Source: Anseranas semipalmata
Taxonomy: Eukaryota; Chordata; Aves; Anseriformes; Anseranatidae
Assembly (NCBI GenBank): GCA_013399115.1
Contig: VXAA01003989.1
Coordinates: 640,020 to 704,019 of the forward strand
Direction of reading: 5' to 3'
Length of the DNA: 64,000 bases
Part shown: one piece after another, positions 51,678 through 64,000 of the stretch
Layout of the letters: each line of letters opens with the position of its first letter
Numbering within the stretch: position 1 is the stretch's first letter
The notes under the pieces: generated by a model
What the model saw: only the letters and a program-made list of their open reading frames with translations
Database searches by the model: none
What the model was told of the DNA's origin: nothing
Program-made: the position numbers and the translations under genes

Positions 51678-51824
51678 TGCTGTTTAATGAGCACGCTGTT
51701 GTTAGTTGTGAATACATTCACTGTACTCATTAAATCAGGAGGCAATGAAGTTCTGAATACATCATTAAAAGGATCCAGGAATGCTGCTGCTTTGTTCAGC
51801 ATGACTACAGGCTCTGCTTGACAG
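51678..51824 (-). CDS. TRAK1: TRAK1 upstream coding exon with possible start codon, N-terminal extension (first supported part)
   Basis: A 147-nt exon on the minus strand. The acceptor is CTTGTTTTCCAG (intron side at 51825) and the donor is GCA|GTAAGTT at 51671-51677. The frame reads CQAEPVVMLNKAAAF, LDPFNDVFRTSLPPDLM, STVNVFTTNNSVLIKQ, then two bases of a Gln codon completed by the 25.8-26.1 kb exon. Entry and exit are both phase 2, so the exon is symmetric and could be skipped without breaking a frame that started further upstream. An ATG at 51802-51800 (reverse) has a purine at -3 (GTCATGC) and could be the translation start if no coding exon precedes it. Starting there puts 139 residues before DVCNST. 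The acceptor shows that at least one exon lies upstream, coding or 5'UTR. No known domain is recognised. The chain of three exons with matching phases is the main support. Confidence 0.8.
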
Positions 51825-54115
51825 CTGGAAAACAAGCAAGAAGTGTAAGCCCCTTCCCGTCAGACCAGCAGACCTAATTTTAAACTAGGAGGAGGGAGAG
51901 AGTGAGAGATCTGCTTTTTCAGAGCTTCACTTCTTCAGAATGTAAATGTCTCTTTATATTGCTGACTTGAAGCAAGAACGTGGTCCGTACTGTACGATAT
52001 CAACAAAAAAGAAGCGTCGGGCTTAATGGAGAAAAAAATAAAAATACAAAAATCACAGCCCATCTTCAATACACCCAAGGAGCAGGAGTATGCATTAATC
52101 TATCATTCCGTCAGTTAACAAAATGAACCTTCAAAAAACAAATACACACACACCCTTAACGCTATCTTCCCAAACTATTGACAATATATTAATTAAGGCT
52201 GAAGAGGGAGTGAAATTGGCTGGCAGGCTCCTGTACGTTCTCCCAGAAGAGATTTAGGACATATGTTGAGTGAGAGGATGAGATTTTCATCTGTGAAGGG
52301 CTGATCCATGTACCCACAAAGATACACGCCCACGTGAGAATCCGCATGTTTAAAGCATTAGACAGTTACAGATAAATTAAAATGCAACTGGCAACTGTTT
52401 AGCTTGAACCCATTGCAGGGGAAGCGTTTTCTGCCAAAAGACATATGTGAACCAGCATCGCTGATGGCATCGCTGGAGCTGCACGGAACCCCCAAGTTAA
52501 GATTTAACAAGGATAACTGCTTCCTCTAGCACATCTCTGGGAGGGGAGGAGGGGAAAATGCATTTCTGAAACGTATTTATAATAAACCCTCTTCTCGCCT
52601 CCCTCTCACCTCACACACAGGAAATTGGACAGGTTGCTGAAGTCCAGAACACTGCGGGTGGGGGGCAGTGGGGGCCCCTGACCGGGGCTTAATGCTCTCA
52701 GTGCAAGACTAAAGCACTTTTATCCAAGCAATTATTTCCCAGTCAGAAAGTTGTTGATACCGTAAGAGGATATTTAAATGCTGGATTCCAGTCAAACAAG
52801 GACTGCCACCTATCAAGGAACTGCTTTAAAGTACAATAATGACAAGCATATTTACCATGGTCTCCTCCCATCGTGCAGAGGTGACAGCTCATCTCTTCCC
52901 TGGCAAAGACACGTTCTAACCAGCCATGTTAGCACATCAGGACTTCACTTGCTCCAAGCCTTCAGAACTCTGAATAAGCCCCGGGAGCTCATCAAGATCC
53001 TGATTTTCTCAGTTTTGCCAACAAAATCTTCGGGAAAAAAATCCTTCTAGAGAAAATACAAGACTTAATGCAATACGCCATGAATAATCCTCTTAAATTT
53101 TCTCTGGGTCCTGCATTGTAATCTCAGTAACACAGGAGGCCCTGTTCTTTTCACAGGAGCTATGTGGCTGGATGGACTGTCACAATCCTACTCAACTAGC
53201 AGCCGATTCCTCGCCGCTGCCAAGCTGAGCAGCCAACACGCAGGTTCCAGCACACAGACCAGCTTACTTCGGGTGAGCAACCAAAGGCTCCTGGGGTCAC
53301 ATCCCACGCTTCTCCACGCTGCAGTAAGCGGAGGCGCTTCGTTCTTCAGGCTGTTCCCACAATACAGTGTAAAAGAACCATCTGGGTCTCCAGTGGTTTA
53401 AAACACCATCACTAGAAAGCAGGAAGGTTAACTGTTTGGGGATGGGGAGATGACGAGAGGAAATCACAGGCTACAACTAGAGATGAACCTCTTGCCAGAA
53501 ATATGCACCTACAAATGGGTCCTAGCACCTGACTAAAAGCCCAGTTCACTGACTCAAAAAGAGGAAAACAACAAAAAGACTTCAGCTTTGCATCGTTGTT
53601 TTTTAAGTGTCAGATAAAACAATGACAGAAAATGAGTATTCAGATTTTCTCATCAATTGCATGGTCTGTACCTGTAACATGCAGAAAGGAACATGCTCAG
53701 AGAAAATACATAGGGAAAAAAAAGAACCCCAACAATAATTCCACATTACGTTGTTTATTTTGGGTACTGTTCTCTTTAATCATACTAAAAAGCTCTGTAT
53801 GAGGGAGCTGTCTGATTAGAGTTAGGAAGCTGACAGATGGTCAAATAAAAATAAAAACATACAAAGAGAAGAAAACACAGCATCTGATGTTTAACACAGG
53901 ATACCACTTGCAGCATCTCAGCTGTTTTAGCTCAAAAACACCCACAAACTTTAATGACAGAAAGGAAAAGATGATGCTCGGGGAATTGTCTAAACTACGT
54001 TGTCCTGCTTAGCAACAACATGCTTACACTGTTAAAAAATCCATAATACAAGTAATAAAAGGGACATACTTGTTACCTACTATAAATAGCTGGCTTTCTT
54101 CAGCCCCTCACGTAC

Positions 54116-54129
54116 CTTTGTTTTGCCAT
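54116..54129 (-). CDS. Weak candidate first coding segment of TRAK1 (start codon plus 14 nt)
   Basis: On the minus strand a donor-like site AAAG|GTACGTGAG ends at 54116. Read in the phase required by the exon at 51824, the sequence just before it is an in-frame TAA (54132-54130), then ATG GCA AAA CAA AG. Joined to exon 51678-51824 this would give MAKQSCQAEPVVML. A possible exon begin is the GTGCTCAG acceptor about 55 nt further upstream, or a transcription start beyond that. The Kozak context is poor at -3 (T) but has G at +4. The region is AT-rich with no CpG island, which argues against a main promoter here. Donor-like sites in the right phase occur by chance, so this is only a hypothesis for where the open frame starts. 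Confidence 0.2.
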
Positions 54130-56431
54130 TTAGCCAGCCTTGCATCTTCTTGGTAGATACCCCCTTTTGCTTTTTGTACAACACTGAGCACATCAGAAGT
54201 CCACAGAGTACTAAGCAGCTTGTGATTTCTGCTTCCAGGATATTTACACTGCTTAACTGACTTCCAGACGGGACACAAATTACACATTCAGAACAAGACA
54301 TGCATTCTCTTTTTTTTTTGGGGGGGGTAGGAAAAGCTTCTCTCATTGCTATGTGCTGTATCACCATAACAGCAGTTCTGTCCACATATTTTAATCCCCC
54401 CGTTGTTAATACCTCTTTCCCCTGTATTACATTTCATCTTATGTCTCATCACATACATGTACAATCGTAGGGCAGGAACAGCTTTTCATTATACATACAC
54501 AAAACGTTATACAACAATGGCCCTGTCTAAACAGTGTCAAAAAACACAGAAAAACAAATACACAAATGGCAGAACATGCACACCTGAGGACTTGAGTCCC
54601 AGCTAGTCCCCTAGGCCATACTTTCCAAACAAAGCACTTGTATTTATTCTCATATGATCACTTTTTTCATTCTTCTGTTTTAAATACTTCAAACTATTTT
54701 TGACTCATGAAATTAACGTAAAATATCTTGCCCAGCTGCATGGGAAAAAAAAAAATCTGTTTGTTGCATGGAAAAACAACTTGTCAGACATTTCTTTTTC
54801 CATGTACTCCAGTGCACCATATGTGGGGGCTAGAAGAGAGCCTAAGAACATCTGCCACAGACTTTAAAACCCCTAATAATAGCACAGCTGGTGTCCTCAG
54901 TCTAATGATCTCAGCACAGACTCACGTGACCATTCCTGACACTGGCCCCCAACCCAGGCAGAGCTCAGAAATGCTCAACAGTTGGACACGTTCATTCATT
55001 CTCAGCTCAATTTGCATTCAACAAATGAACAAACACAGAAAGCAAACTGAAATGCTTACATCTCAAGTAGCTCTACAGTGACCATTTCCATAGGATTTCC
55101 CCATGCTCCTTTCATTAAACTCCAGTTTAACAGTGCACTATGTATTCCAAAAAATGAAGCTACTCGAGAAAGTAACTGCAAATCTCAGTGATCCAGGGTT
55201 AGAAACGTACAATGCTTTAATTGCACTTAACTGTATTACAGAGGTCCCATCATCCATTTCCTCCACCCCACTAAAATAACGGACTGCCTTCCGTTCCTGC
55301 CCATTTAGTTAACTTACAAATAAATGCTTCTACCTGCCTTCTTTTAAACATGTTCAAAAGCTGGTTTACAGAGGAGCAAAGCTATATTTCAAAGAAAAAA
55401 AATAAAAAGGCACAAGAGCAAGGAACTCAGGAAATGGAACTGTGTTTTAGCCCACACTGTGACAGCACTGGGCATTAATATGTATTTATCACACAGATGC
55501 TAGAGAGAATCATCGGAGATTCCCCACTGCCAAAGGGTGCAGCTAGCAAACGGTATGACAGGCTTGAAGGTGGGAACAAAGAAAGCAATGTCTGGGTGGG
55601 CGTGCGGTGCCTGAGACTTCCATTATACGTCAGTCTACCCTCTGTCCTCTTCCCTGTCATCTACACAGAAATGCTGGTAGCTTCCAGCAGTCAACAGGCA
55701 TGAGTTCAGTTCATTATTTAATACAACGCGTGCAGGTGCACCCCTGAAAGGCTGGAGCTGACCCAACAACTGACCACCACTACCGCCAATAGGAGCAGCA
55801 AAGCATTCCACTCAAGTTTAGTCCCTGGCAGAGCACAAGGGGGTGGCTACTTCAGCAAATCACTGTATCCACAGTAACAAGAGACTGAATACTGAGCTCC
55901 AAATTCCAAGTACAACCCATTTAATCAGTCTGCTATAAAGCACCAATATGTGACACTAACGTCCTCATTAAAGAATGTTTTCATTCTTGTTTCCCACGAG
56001 GGACAGAGGGGACAAAACCACAAAAGCAGATAAATTCCCACACTGTCCAACAATGTTGGCTCATTTTAAAATAAGAGCCATTTAGCAGATAACTGTTCTT
56101 AATTTTCCTCACACCACTGAACAACAAAGGGAAAAAAAAAAGAGAAAATACAGAACAAGTTACTTTTTAGTTTATATAAAGCACTGAAGTCTGAGAAAGG
56201 CTAATACACAAGGTCAGCCCAGTAACAGTAATCAATTTGGCTGTGACAAACATACTTGCAGTCATGCATCAGTTACGTGCCTTACTTCTCTACTAGCCCT
56301 CTATCTAACCCTTAACTTCTCTCAGAGCCATTGCGATCAAGATAGATTTTAGGCAGCATTTTTTCCTCTCAGGTCTCACAGGTAAGTTATTAAACTACAT
56401 ACACACTCTTATTTCTGACTTCATTGTGGGG

Positions 56432-56448
56432 AAAAAAAAAAAAAAAAA
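56432..56448. repeat. Poly(A) tract, 17 nt
   Basis: Uninterrupted A run in the upstream region, with no element body recognised. Confidence 0.85.
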
Positions 56449-58974
56449 GTGTATTTCAAGAAACTAAGCGAACAGTCCCATCTTTTCAGCCAAAATCTGA
56501 ACATCAGCAAGAACTAGGTCAAAGGGGAAACAAGAACCTACAGCAGAGGAGCACCTACAGATACAAAAGACGCGGCCTCAACAAACACCAAGCTGATTAT
56601 GAATTCTTAATACCTGAAATTGTACAACTGTCTAATACAGCCTTCTGTGAAGGGCTGGCATGTGTCACATTGGAGATTTCTGACAGTGCAAGTGTGGCAA
56701 AACCACTCCATTCCCACCTTAAACTGCAACTGGGGAGCTAACTATGCCATCGCAGCAACAGCTGTGTCACAAGTGTCGACTCTGGCTGTGGCAAAGAGCT
56801 GGCTGGCACCAGTAATGAATTACACTGCTTTTTAAAAATAAATTTGACATCAGACCCATTTAAGAAGTCTGTTGCTGTGCTGTGGCTTGTGTAACAGATA
56901 CAGTAACTACAAATAAGATACCTGATGCCCTTCACCTTGGCAGAAAAGACTGCCGTTCACAAAACAAGCATTATCTCTCAGAGGCCCAGCATGCAGAACT
57001 AACAAAGTTCTCCTGCCTAAGTCAGCTCACGCTTGCTGGCTCAGAGCGGACACAGCTACTGGTTTCTCCAGATTTTGCTTCCTTGCTTGCCATAGGCCCA
57101 GGCTCTTTTTCCCCTTCTCCCTAGTGCCTCGTGCTATAGCTCCAACAAGTCCCATGTGGCAAAAGGTAAGTAGAAACAAGAAGTCCCAAGTGGCTTAGCA
57201 CTTCTGCACTTCAAAGAGACCGAGACAGACCTTAACCATCTGTAGTGCAGTCACACTGCACAGCACTCGCACTATTTCATTCAATACAGCAGTATCTGCA
57301 TACAATTTACAAGTACTCAGCTCCACTCTACTTACAGGATCAAGGTACTGACTAGAAGACGTCAGGAATCTTAATCCGCACACTTTCTAGACCATCTGCA
57401 TGCTATGCCCTTCCTCTAAATGTTTTATGATTTCTCCAGACAACAGTTTTCCTTTCCAAAGTATTTTAACGTGTACCTTATTACACAGCTGTCCTGATAA
57501 AACTTGTATTTTGCTACTCAGGAAACTGAAAAATCAGAAGGCCGGGCGTGAGACAAATGACTAAGGCAAAGACAGACACAATGCAAACATTGTAGAACTG
57601 CAAAGTACAGTCACAGATAGATAGTTACCGCAACCTGTAATAATTCCGGTTTGGCTCAGTTCCCATCTTTGTGGAAATACATCTCCAACACTACTGCTGA
57701 AATACAGTCTCTTCCTCCACGTGTGGCAGACGGGGTGGATGCGGGAGCTGTTTTAACACTATAAACTAATCACAAAGCTCATAAATCATACGAGATCAGA
57801 GGCATATGCAGCCACAGAGTAGCCAAGAGGCCTTCCAAGCCACAATTAAGCTTGTTGACAAGAAGCCCCCTACCTTACAGAACCTTAATATTCCGAGCTG
57901 CAGTTTGACTCACACCAGCTGAGCGCTTACACAAAGAGGGGATGGGCTCCAGTGAAAGTCACTTGGCTAAACCTAGCTCAAAAAGCAACAAACTCTAGAA
58001 GCACACACCATGGAATAATCAGCTATTTCACTATGTCTGAGTCCTGTGCCAGTTGATATCCCCCCCGTCTTGAATAAATATCAAGGCAATAGTTAACAGA
58101 AATGGCTAGTGCATTCATATTACAGCTTTGTACTGATTTTTGGGCTGGGCATGCTCTGTAGACAATAAGCAAAACTTGGACAAGACAGCATCACTATGCT
58201 CAGTTGCACTTACCAGCACCGAGTTGAGACAGGCTAACAGACTAACTGTGCCCTCCTATCTACACCATCTCCCAAGCAAACTCCCACATTTGCAAACCCA
58301 TCCATCTAGGTGCAAATAGGAGCTGGTCCAAAACTGGTGTCAGTGTTGCCAAGAAATACATTTGCTCCTTTTCATAACTTCTTTTCATTTAAGTTGCCCA
58401 CATACTTTACCACAAATTATTATACCCCAGGGCATCATGAAAAAGTACAACTGTCAGTACAGAAGTCCTACAAGAACTATTTGCAAGTGCAGAAAACAGT
58501 CGTCTCATACTCTCATTCACTTTGTGGTCACTTGGAGGAATGCAACTACAAAAGCTCCATACAGAGTAAAATAAACATACCCTGGGCAGAGCTCACGTCA
58601 GTGGAGATCTCTTAACCTGAAGGTCATATTGTCAGCACTATGAATGTGAAAGCAGCTGCTGACATTTCAACAGGGTCCATATATTGCAGGGTGCAAGATC
58701 CAAGAGACTGTAATTCAGAGATACATTTGAGGTGTCAAGGATTCCAGACTCTTCTGTCTCCATAGCTGAGGTACTGTAGATACTAACTATATTTGGCCAG
58801 ATGTATTACTGTATCTAGCAATATTAATTTGGGGGGTTATTTTTTTCTTCTTTTTCTTCTTCCAATCAAAAAGCAGAGCAGCCCAGACATGCAATACAGG
58901 CTCCCAAGACAAAATCCTACCCATTTTGATCTGAACATCATGTCTTGTAATGTAATGGATCCCTCCAAATTCCA

Positions 58975-58990
58975 CCCCCNACCCCCCCCC

Positions 58991-59021
<31 letters not shown>
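58975..59021. repeat. Poly(C)/poly(A) tract with an ambiguous base
   Basis: C5, N (58980), A, C10, then A30. The N suggests that base calling failed in the homopolymer, so lengths here are unreliable. Confidence 0.85.
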
Positions 59022-59022
<1 letters not shown>

Positions 59023-59266
59023 AGAACCAAATAGGCATACAGTCATAGGGTTTCTCCTTCTCCACCTTTATCACAGCAGGCACACTGAGGTTGATCTTGG
59101 TACAAAAAGCAACAAGTAACAAGCTATTTAACCATGATGACTCAAGCCTGGTTTACCCTTCTAGAGTTTAAATGGTGCACTATGTTGCAGCTAGACTCAT
59201 TTTGTTGGCTTCTGCAATCATTTCCCAAAAGAGAAAAGATAGCCCTAAAAACAAAAATTAAATAAT

Positions 59267-59285
59267 TAATAATAATAATAATAAT
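59267..59285. repeat. (AAT)n microsatellite
   Basis: About six AAT units. Confidence 0.85.
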
Positions 59286-59915
59286 TTTCTAAATTGGTAA
59301 TCCACAACCTCACAAGCCAGACTTTACTCAAGGAACCATTCCTGTGCTATGCGGCTGTCCTCTGATTCTCATAACTGACAGGCATTGCATCTGTAAATAT
59401 CAGTTTTTAACTCCTATTAAAATCTTTCTCCAAGACATTAGTCAGTCTACTTGCTCAGAAATGCCTTCTTTCAGATCAGTTTTAACAGGTACTTTATCAA
59501 GTTTTGTTAGACATGGAAGGCAATTAAGTAGTATAACTTTTGGCCACCACAGCCATCTCTGGAGTTTATTAGAAAATCTGGCATAAAGAACAAGTCTTCC
59601 TAGGCAACATCATCTCAGTGTCTTTTCGGAAAGTATATTTAGAAAAGAAGTTTAGGAAACATTTTTTTTTTTTTTTAAAGAGCTAAATCCTACATAAGAC
59701 CCTTACTGGCATTTTATCTGTTGCATTTAACCTTGTTAATTTAGCTTTCAAATCCCTCCATATAACTAGTTGCTACCAAGAACTTTACAAACCATTAACT
59801 CCCTGCAGAGAAAATGATTTTGCCCATTTCTCTCCTAAACCTCTTAACTGAGGAGATGAAACAAAAATCTGTAATACTTGACACAGGAGTCAATTCTAGA
59901 GAAACAATATGGTTT

Positions 59916-59948
59916 AAAAAAAAAAAAGGGGGGGGGGGCGGGGGGGGG
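59916..59948. repeat. A12-G11-C-G9 tract
   Basis: A pure purine run broken by one C. It is a strong G-quadruplex candidate on the + strand and a C-rich/U-rich stretch in any minus-strand transcript. Confidence 0.85.
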
Positions 59949-60773
59949 AAGGTTAGCCAAAACAGCAGAATTCATGAGATGTTTACAAATACCCTTAGTG
60001 CCCTTTAAGAACATCCAATGCCTTAACATTCTGAGATCCCAAGAGTTCAAAGTCCTTTCACCTCTCCAGTGGTAACTCTGATAATACCATTGAACAATGC
60101 ACTGACAAAAACAGCCCCCCCAAGTCTATTCTTTAGCTTCGTGTACACTCAATTCCAAGTTACTGTACCACTGCACTATCAGCTCTCTATCATGAAACAA
60201 ACAACAGTTTCCAAGGCAATCAATAACCACCAGTTAATTACCTGAATTAATTACCTGCAGTAGGATTCAAATCAGAACCAGAACAGGCTGAATGCCTCTA
60301 ATTTCATGCCTTCCACATTTCTGGAGTTAGAAATAAGTATTCCACAGCTGTTCAGTCTGAGTTTGCTCAGTCAAAAAAAATCACCCACATTGCAACAACT
60401 GCTTGCTTATCTTCTCCTTTTCAGATAAAAGTTTGAGAAACGAACAGGAAAGCACAGTACTATGGCTGTTACAACAAGCCGTGCTACAAGTCAATCATTT
60501 TCCTGATTATGCAGCCCCTCCTATTTCCTCTTACTCATTTCTCCTGCTACAATATTATATCATGTCTTTATCATCAAGTCCTTCCCGCTGGTCATAGGAT
60601 CAAAACAATAAGCTTGCTCCTAGGTACATTTAGGAATTTCCTCTTCAGCCTTCTTGATGAGGTAATTAGTGCTAATCTGCTATCTCACATAACAGAAATA
60701 GGACTGGGTATTCAATTTTCCCCAGGCAATTCTGCTAGCCAAGACTATTAAAATGATGTTTGCTGCTTTCTTT

Positions 60774-60800
60774 TATATATATATATATTATATATAAAAA
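60774..60800. repeat. (TA)n tract
   Basis: Alternating TA with one slip (ATTATATATA), a low-complexity AT microsatellite. Confidence 0.85.
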
Positions 60801-63800
60801 AGCAACTAGCTAGGCCTTGCCTGCACAGTCCTGCCTTGCCTTTGTGCCATCTCCAGCATTCATCTAGCTCACTAAGACACAGGTCAGGGACACAAACTGG
60901 CAAAAAAATAAAATTAAATAAAATAGAAACAAAGATAAACCTGCTTTAAAAAAAAAAAAAAATCCCCAGTTTGCCTCCTTGGTTTGTTTTCCTGTTGGTA
61001 ACAGTCAGCACCAAAGTTCAACGGACAAAGCAGTACAACACGCAGCTGAGGGCAGGTGGCAGGACAGACTATTCCCACCAGAGATGGCAAGCTGGGAGAC
61101 CAGGCTACCATGACTGCACAAGCACAGCCTTTTGGCACGCACCCCCCCAGCCATCCCGAGCTCATATTAGTGTAGGCTGTCCTGGAAGTACACCCTTACC
61201 CTACCACACACCCACCCTTAAGCCATACATTCCCATCACTCCTTTTTCCTTGTACAAACGCTGGTACTTGTACCACTCCAGCTCAGCGTGAACAGGAATG
61301 AAACCTAGTTGAAAGTGGGGGGAGGAGGGCAGCTAGACCTACAAATCCAAGGAATAATACTCGGTCAGTTGGTAGAAAGGAAGGAGGGTCAGCTTTAACC
61401 CCAAGGGTTTTTGTTTTTAGAGGAAAAATTTAATTACGATGAACAATAAGAACCATTTTTGCCCACCTGAATTGCAACTTCTGTCTACCAGGTGACAAGT
61501 CATGCAATTTTTTTTTTTTAAATAATCATCAGCTTTACATTAGTAAATATGTGAAATTGATTCCAGTTCTTAATTCTAACTCTAAACATTCATATAGATC
61601 AAAATGCTGCATTCATACTATTTTGGGATCAGAAAAACACATTTTAAGATCACATTTAAGTGTATACCATCAAGATGCATTTTCTGCCATCAGATATCTT
61701 CAACAACAATTTAGGAACAGGAATAAGATTCCAAATATTCCTCATTGAATGAAATAAGATTATAATGAAATAATGAATGCTGACTTTAAGAAATCCATTC
61801 TGTTTTTATGAGATATCTTTAGCATCCATGCCCAAACTGTAGTGGCATCAACCTACCTGCCCCACCAGGGCTCTGAAGCTTTTCATGAGAGTTAGGTATC
61901 TGCCATGAATTGTTGATTCTATGTTTATTACCTTCAAACTACACCTGGTTATGATCTTTCCATTTACAGTCAAAGATCTCCAATTTTAACACATTACTCA
62001 TTCCACAAGAGCAGTTATCTAAATTTTAGTATTAAAAAAAAAAATCCCCCACAAACAAAACAATCTGTCCAGTCACTTCAAGTCAAAAATCTTATTTTTC
62101 CTCCCCTCTGTCCTCCTATGGAGTATATCAGTACAGGGAGACATTAACAACAAAGCTTGCAATTTTTCTTCCTTTGATGTCAACATATAGGAGGTAACCT
62201 CTGAAAGCTGACCAATAGTACAAAACGGGTGCAATGTTTACTTCTGGAGGGGAGAGGTGATCAGGCTAAAGAAGCTATGAGACCGACTTACCTACAACAG
62301 TCAACAGTGGGCAAAGTGAGATGGCACTCTGTCTTCGACGTGCTGTGTTCCCAGCCTGTGAAAATCCCAGCCTCCTGCTCTTACACTGATCTTTTTCAAA
62401 GCAATACCCCAAGGTTAGCTTACTAGTCCATCAGCTTTACTGAAGGCAAAAAGAACATACAAATTTCACTAAAATCACTACTGTAACAGAAAAATTGTCT
62501 TATCCTAAACAACCTGTCTGTCAGACGTGTAAAGTATTTAAAGCTTTTGTAAAATGCACTCGAATTTCTTGAACAAATCATACACTCTTCAGAGAAGGGC
62601 CTGGCCTACATGGAGTTCTTCTGTTGTAGAAGGATTTAGTAACATATACCACCAACCTTAGTAGTGTTAAAGAAAAAAAAAAAATGCACTTGTAGCTCTT
62701 GTGTCTGTTGAGGAGACTGCCTGGGTCAGATACTCTACCCTGTCAGGTCCTAAACAGCTAATACCAGAAAGAGTGTGCCAACCTGCTGATCTAAGTGGCT
62801 GACAGCCTTATAACAGAGATGCATAAGAACCGGATTTAGTTCTCGTACTGGCACTGATTCCTGAATGATGTTGGTCCAGTGTTTTCATCTAACTGGCCCC
62901 TTCATCCCAAGCAAAGTGAGAGAAGACTAATTTTGATGACCTGTGAGTGCTTAAACTCTGCTCATTAGAAGCTTATATTGAATGTTTTGTAGCTTTTGCA
63001 ATGTAAAAGGGCAAAGTATTTAAGAAAGTTGCATTTTCCTGAGGTCTGCAACAGTTCCTAAATGAAATCTCATTCAGTAGATAAAAGCAGTACAAGTGAC
63101 TGTCACAGAGAACTTAACGTTCTCTACAGAAAAATGACAGCATAACATATATCCAACAGGATTAAAGTAGAAACTGCTTCGGACTTTGGGACAAGGTTGT
63201 ATGCTGCCAGGTGAGTGCAGTACCCAACCTTTCTGAGTCTTTTTATTCTAACAGCATAGGATGTCTTGCAAGTAAGATTTTTGAGAAAGCCATTATGGAC
63301 TAAAATTCTAGGGAAAAACATGGAACGAAGCAAAGGTTATAAACATTTGAAACAATCAGAAGAAGCACTTTCAGTTCAGATTGCTTTATATTGGAAATTT
63401 ATGGCTCTCAGGTCAACCACAAGTCACTGGGCAAACCATACATGCTTCCCTACCACCTGACAAGTTTACATAACACTCAGGAACTACAGCTATAAAGGCA
63501 CTGATCTTGCTATGACCTTCACACATGCACGTTTGCAGAATTCATTACATCAAAGCCTCAAAGGTAATGTTTTCAGTAAACACTGATCTCCATTCCCTCC
63601 ATAAGTTCCTGGAAATGATCATTACCGTAGTATTACTGCAACAAAACAGAAGTCTACCCTTTCTTTCTGAATACAGTGCAATTTGTGATTATTCTACTAC
63701 AGGAGAAAATCCAGAAGAAGCTGTAATATCAAAGATTGATTTCCTCCTCATCCCTTTACATCAACAGCCCATACATCTGCTGAAATACAGCTATTATGAT

Positions 63801-63988
63801 CAGTAATAGCTACAGAGAAAGAAATTCCATTCAAGAGAGGTTTAAAACAAAACAAAAAGCAGTCTAAGGACTTTGACTTCATTCCAATGTCACGCAGTTC
63901 TGCTCATTTTACAGGTACCAGTGGGGCAGTATGTTTTTATGGATTTGAACTGCAAGGTTTCTGCTTACTGAAAGGAACGGAAGGCGTT

Positions 63989-64000
63989 CCCCCCCCCCCC
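63989..64000. repeat. Poly(C) run at the window edge
   Basis: At least 12 C reaching the last base; its true length cannot be judged here. Confidence 0.8.

Larger units (their letters stand above)
51825..64000 (-). other. Sequence upstream of the first supported TRAK1 exon (probable further intron or 5' region)
   Basis: The acceptor at 51825 means this region begins as an intron on the TRAK1 strand. I find one weak first-exon candidate at 54.1 kb, several homopolymer and G-rich tracts, and otherwise unique AT-rich DNA. No CpG island marks a main promoter, so the main TRAK1 promoter is probably beyond 64000. Confidence 0.6.

Noticed and set aside
57195..57383. Minus-strand frame containing CCT|GTAAGTAGAG
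   Set aside because: No convincing acceptor at a useful distance and no recognisable peptide; probably a chance donor.
1..64000. CRISPR arrays, bacterial operons, phage or toxin systems, tRNA and rRNA genes
   Set aside because: No spaced direct repeats, no ribosome-binding-site gene clusters, and no clover-leaf or rRNA signatures were seen; the window is a vertebrate intron-rich locus.

Overview
The window looks like vertebrate nuclear DNA, most probably from a bird. It is AT-rich and gene-poor, has GT-AG spliced exons, and its only recognisable interspersed repeats are CR1 LINE fragments of the avian type. The best copy has the typical avian CR1 3' end, reading on the + strand as a TCATAGAATCACAGAATGG start followed by TTTGGGTTGGAAGGGACC. 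A few short N runs show it is an assembly. Nothing indicates bacterial, phage, plasmid or organellar DNA.

I can support one host gene. It is on the minus strand: the 5' part of TRAK1 (trafficking kinesin-binding protein 1, a Milton-family mitochondrial motor adaptor). Three coding exons join in frame in the order 51678-51824 (147 nt), 25838-26130 (293 nt) and 10231-10425 (195 nt). The last encodes the start of the conserved HAP1/TRAK N-terminal region (DVCNSTNLPEVE... to ...EETLKYF) and identifies the gene. The two upstream exons encode an N-terminal extension of about 139 residues from the first internal ATG. I do not recognise it from the well-known short first exons of mammalian TRAK1. All splice sites are canonical and all phases agree (2|1, then 1|2). 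The rest of TRAK1 (CC1 box, coiled coils, Miro-binding region) must lie beyond base 1, since I found no further family exon in 1-10230.

Layout. 1-10230: start of the downstream intron, with two CR1 pieces (1876-2335, 7585-8709), an imperfect local duplication (2358-2806) and a TG/TA microsatellite. 10426-25837: a 15.4-kb intron with an old CR1 3' end (11165-11384), a small CpG-rich patch (17754-17956) and weak alternative-exon candidates. 26131-51677: a 25.5-kb intron with almost no recognisable repeats, nested palindromes near 37.4 kb and a GC-rich, A-tailed segment near 50.6 kb. 51825-64000: sequence upstream of the first supported exon, with one weak candidate first coding exon near 54.1 kb and several homopolymer or G-rich tracts.

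Almost all the remaining open frames are what chance gives in about 64 kb of AT-rich DNA, or are antisense shadows of CR1. I did not find an undescribed multi-gene system. The most useful observations are the extended TRAK1 N-terminus and several phase-compatible alternative exon candidates that RNA data could test.
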